A stretch of DNA of 64,000 bases from Pterobdella sp. o SKG-2022. Lineage: Eukaryota; Annelida; Clitellata; Hirudinida; Piscicolidae. Under the pieces are notes generated by a model, which saw nothing but the letters and a program-made list of their open reading frames with translations, did no database searches and had not been told where the DNA came from. Position 1 is the stretch's first letter. Each line of letters begins with the position of its first letter. The stretch lies in contig OZ038322.1 in NCBI GenBank assembly GCA_964035795.1, forward strand, positions 15,671,447-15,735,446. The letters are read 5' to 3'. A program made the translations under genes and the position numbers. Positions 60,118 through 64,000 of this stretch are shown here, one piece after another.

Positions 60118-62415
60118 TTTGCAGCTCTGAGTTTTCTCACTCTGTCTATGTAAGTGTGTGAAGCATTTTTTAGAATTTTAAAGCTTTTGTTTTATAATAA
60201 CAACGTTTAATGAATACGTGACAAGAGTCCATTTCCTTAATTATATTCAAAACGCCGTTAATAATTTCAATAAACTGTGCTTTTTAAAGATAATTATTTA
60301 GATTCATTACTGAAAAACTTAGAAGCTTAATATTTATTCAATCTAAAGCAGTTCAACAAATTCTTATTGCTTTATCCAACAAATGTACAAATATTTGAAA
60401 AATTTCTGCATTTTAGCAATAAAGGAACTTTTATATCCGTTATTCAATACACCGGGAAAAATTAAAAAGATTTTAGATAATTTCAATTGAAAAATTCATT
60501 AAACAGCAATTTACCGAAAAAATAAAAGTTCCGAAGACGGCAAAAGTTTCCGACTAAGTATAACTCTCAACCACTCTTATTCTAATGTCTTATACTTTCT
60601 ATACATTATCATGCAAACTGATATCCTCCATACTCGAAAATATTTCTTTTATAAACCTATGTGGAATACAAATTCTGAAGGCAAATAATATTATGGTATA
60701 ACTCACAGTGTAACTTGTATAGCATTTAATGTAAGCATAAATGAGTCTAGAGTATAAAAATTATATGATGGTTTATATAAGTTGAAGTCGGATTCGTGGC
60801 TAATATTTACAAGCAGTTGCTTCGCTTCTTGCTCTTCTTGTTGATTATGATTAATATCTTCAAGACTCGTACATATTTAAAAGCCCTACATATTTTGTAG
60901 CTTATATAATTAATATTAATCATATGGTATACATATATCTATTATGTGAATGAAATTTTTCGATGATATCAAGGGATTTAAAAATTTCATTACTGCTTAT
61001 CTTTATTCCGATTCTTTTTAATTTATGTGAACACAGTTTTGGTTAAATATTGTAAATACGCTTTCAGCTTCATTTGTTATTCTCACCCTCATTAAGAAAA
61101 GATCCTTTATAAAAAAATTTGTTTTGGAGTAACTACGCATAAAATATTTTGCAAAATAACAAAGTATCCTTCTGGATGAAAAAAAAAATCCATCTTCAAC
61201 TTTTACACTCCCAGTTTCAAATTCTTGGTTTCAATTCACTCATTTGTTTAATTACATTTTTTGGGGATTTATAAATAACAAAAAATCTCGTTCAGTCAAA
61301 TATTTGAACCTAAAATAATGAGCCTTAATAGAATTAAATTAAATAGTATTTTTAAAGTTGGAAAGAAGTTTAAAGCCCAACTACAATAGACAGCAAGGCA
61401 ATTCCTAGCAACTTGATGCTGTGTAGAGAGTTGATGTTGTGTTTGGATGCATTCGTATCTGTGCATGTATGGGTAAATATTTGTGCTTGCATGTGTATAT
61501 ATCAAATAAAACTGATTAAATTTTCCCAATGAAAACTTGTTGAGTTTAAATTGCAGATTTATTTGTTGTTAACTAATATGAAAATTTTTTCTAATATTTT
61601 GCATTGTTCTAGAAGATCTTTTGAAGTTTTTTCCGATACACAAAAAAACTAAAAATAATTTCACGCTAAAAACAAACAACGCAGACTATTTAAATGCCCG
61701 TAGTTGAGCTTTCGTTAATGCTAATTAATAGATTTGGTGTTTCTTATATATAGAGTGGTGTTTACTGTCAAATTACTTAAAAGAAGCTTGGATATTTAAA
61801 TTTTTTTGTTTCAAAAAGTATTTTTAAATAATAAATTTAATTATTAATTATCAATACATATTAAGTTTCTGCTATGTAAACTTTATGCTTGAAATCAGCC
61901 GAAATTCAAGAATTTTGATTTGATTTTTATTCAGATTTCTTTGAGTGGTCTAAAGATCATTTAAAAAATAATAAGTGTGTTATATTTACATAAGTACCAA
62001 AACATTAAACAAAATAACATGAGTTTTAAGGATTTAAAAAAGTTATCACATAAGTGCATGAAAACACAAGTATAAAAAGTGCAATAAAAAAAAACCACAA
62101 AATTAAAGAATTTTGAACAAGCCTGTGGATAAATAGAAAAATAATATTAATATTTGCATATTGGTATACTACAATTTGATATTTATATTTGATTTTTAAA
62201 TGTAGCAGTTTAAACAATCACAAATTTTTATCAATAAAAATTTTTTCATAAATGAATACAAGTTTAAACTAACAAATACATTCATAAATAAATACGAACC
62301 AAATATTTGAAATTTTAAGCATTTTGGCATGAATCTTTTCAGAGACCTGCTTTTATTTGTACGGTGAGATATTTCATCTATTTACTACTGGTAAGTCTGC
62401 ATACTGATACTTTAT
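60118..62415. other. Upstream of tropomyosin, downstream of the death-domain gene
   Basis: About 2.3 kb of AT-rich sequence between two minus-strand genes. It should contain the tropomyosin promoter and any untranslated first exon. I see no coding exon; short T/A-rich ORFs have no features. Confidence 0.5.
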
Positions 62416-63990
62416 TTACTGATAATTCGACATTTTCGTATAAAAACCATCCGGTGCATCTTTTTCTAGTTTGAAGGGATCATCATCATCAAAAACTCCT
62501 TGCCCTTCAAACACATCATAGTTATCATCGAAGTACATGTCTTCCTCCAAGGGAGGGTCGTCACTATTGTTACTGGCATCATCTTTTTGCATTTCAAAAA
62601 AACCCCCTTCTATATTATAGTGATAGTTTTCTTCGTTAGAATTTTTAAAGAATGTTTTACTTTTGAAGCTTTTTATGTTTTCATCGTTATTATTGGCGCT
62701 TATGTTGTTATACTGGCGAAAAAAATCGCCATTATCATCAGCGATTTCATCATCGTAATCAACTTCGTCTTCAGTATCTTCATCGTCAGAGCGATATGTG
62801 AGGGGGCACATTTTGTAAATGACATCAACTGCATCATTACGACCAAGACCTTTCAACTTATCAATCAGATTACCAATAGTGAAATTCTTTGTCTGGCTTT
62901 GAGTATCTTCATGCTCTTTGTTTTTGTTTACGGTCTTTTTAAGTTCATTCAAAAGCTGGAAAATACGATCAGTTTTGCTAATCGGAAATTGATTTGCAGA
63001 AGCACTGTCGAACTGAGGAATCTGGTTGGAAAGGCCCAGAACAATGGCCAGCATGCACCAGTCACATCCCTTCTGGTCGCTAGGGTCCAACAGAAAAGCC
63101 AACGTTCTCCTTGTTTGTAAGTCAAGCGCATTCAAAGGTAAATCTATGGCTAAAGTGATAGTATCAAATAGCTCAGGATTTCCAAAAGCTAGCAAATCTG
63201 TTAAAGATTCAACGTTTTCTTCGTCGTTTTCTCCTTCATAACATATAATAGCATCTACTCCAGAATGCTGGTATGCTTCTAGAATTTGTCTTTGCGAGAA
63301 TGATTGAACATTTTTTTTATGTTCTGCCAACTGAGTTGCACTGAGAATCTGATGGTAAACGTCAAGAGAAGGACAACACATAGAAATTGTATTTTCTACT
63401 AAAAAACGAGTTTTTTTCATTATTTCAAAAAGTTCTTTGGAAGCATTCGTAGGACCTCTGCATTTAATTTCTATGTAACTTGTACAACAATAACACAGGT
63501 TGTTGGCACTTTTGCAAATACTCCTGAAACTTTGGCTTGAAAGATTTTTCGAAGACGTTTCTTCATTATTACAACACTCACAACAGCCCTCCTCCAAAAT
63601 CACTAATACCTCTATGTCTTCCTTCGCTAATTTAAATGCATGATAAGAAAGTTCCAACTTATCAAAACTATTTTTTTCGAGTTCTCTCTTTCTCATTTCA
63701 AACTGAATTTTGCTGAAAATTTGACCAAGCTGGTTATAGGCAGTGTTGAAGTCTTCATCAAGGACGCTGTTTGAACCTTCTGTTAAAGGGCTTATGAGGT
63801 ATGGTGGCAGAATTGGATGAATGATTCCGAAGTTTTTAGTTTTTTGAAAAGTCTTTGTTTTAGGACTTTCTTGGCAATTTGATTCTTTCTCGAGCAAAAC
63901 TCCATTTTTATGGTTATCACAATTGACTGGACTTGGAGGCGAAATGGGTTGAAAATCAAAATCATTTATCAAATAGTTTTTTTTTCTGAG
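62416..63990 (-). CDS. Protein with putative UNC5-like death domain and long acidic tail (3' exon, partial)
   Basis: One large exon, open from a likely acceptor (CTACAG at about 63991) to the stop at 62416. The apparent start codon is TTG, so the true start is outside the window. Towards the C-terminus, LDLQTRRTLAFLLDP, KGCDWCMLAIVLGLSNQIPQF and FTIGNLIDKLKGLGRNDAVDVI match the helix pattern and key Trp of death domains, closest to UNC5 (compare ICNSLDAPNSRGNDWRMLA). A Cys-rich patch (GCCECC, LCYCC) and a helical region precede it. About 110 strongly acidic residues follow (SDDEDTEDEVDYDDE). I see no ZU5 domain. It could also be an adaptor of another death-domain family. Confidence 0.55.
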   Translation of the reverse strand, partial: LRKKNYLINDFDFQPISPPSPVNCDNHKNGVLLEKESNCQESPKTKTFQKTKNFGIIHPILPPYLISPLTEGSNSVLDEDFNTAYNQLGQIFSKIQFEMRKRELEKNSFDKLELSYHAFKLAKEDIEVLVILEEGCCECCNNEETSSKNLSSQSFRSICKSANNLCYCCTSYIEIKCRGPTNASKELFEIMKKTRFLVENTISMCCPSLDVYHQILSATQLAEHKKNVQSFSQRQILEAYQHSGVDAIICYEGENDEENVESLTDLLAFGNPELFDTITLAIDLPLNALDLQTRRTLAFLLDPSDQKGCDWCMLAIVLGLSNQIPQFDSASANQFPISKTDRIFQLLNELKKTVNKNKEHEDTQSQTKNFTIGNLIDKLKGLGRNDAVDVIYKMCPLTYRSDDEDTEDEVDYDDEIADDNGDFFRQYNNISANNNDENIKSFKSKTFFKNSNEENYHYNIEGGFFEMQKDDASNNSDDPPLEEDMYFDDNYDVFEGQGVFDDDDPFKLEKDAPDGFYTKMSNYQ

Positions 63991-64000
63991 CTGTAGAGAT

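Noticed and set aside
62500..63120. 206-residue plus-strand ORF with hydrophobic character
   Set aside because: It is the complement of the acidic tail and death domain of the minus-strand gene; GAT/GAA codons read backwards give Ile/Val/Phe.

Overview
The window is AT-rich, gene-dense DNA from a bilaterian animal. Nearly all genes have GT-AG introns, several are recognisable animal orthologues, and the intergenic and intronic space is full of non-LTR retrotransposon debris. The tropomyosin C-terminal half resembles mollusc, annelid and flatworm tropomyosins as I remember them, so a spiralian (lophotrochozoan) is my best guess; this is an inference, not a demonstrated identity. Exon boundaries were placed by hand from splice consensus and reading phase. 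Where all exons are visible, the coding length sums to a multiple of three.

Layout, left to right. A calpain 3' half (domain III plus penta-EF-hand, + strand, 1070-5173). A single-exon ASTE1/Asteroid gene (- strand, 6388-8394), divergent by about 410 bp from a three-RRM hnRNP M/MYEF2-like gene (+, 8806-16622). One intron of the latter holds a three-layer LINE nest with an exact 12-bp target-site duplication. A THSD1-like single-pass receptor (+, 18559-27753) carries an additional CUB-like domain. It ends tail-to-tail with a 21-exon RBM26/27 gene (-, 28060-36018). A three-exon aquaporin follows (+, 37391-38586), then possible exons of an unrecognised secreted protein (39213-39902).

From 40.3 to 53.8 kb the window is mostly repeats: a damaged L2/CR1-type LINE; a degenerate AT-rich array (41.75-45.0 kb) that contains an intronless GORAB copy with two frameshifts; the 3' exons of a dUTPase (45090-45944); and a nested set of LINEs of contrasting base composition (46.1-53.75 kb). 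The right part holds an SLC25A34/35-type mitochondrial carrier (+, 54089-55926), a nine-exon tropomyosin (-, 57340-60117), and the 3' exon of a protein with a putative UNC5-like death domain (-, 62416-63990).

The genes do not form an operon or one pathway. They are unrelated, mostly housekeeping or structural genes. The most unusual content is the THSD1-like receptor architecture, the GORAB retrocopy inside the AT-rich array, and the nested or possibly chimeric LINEs.
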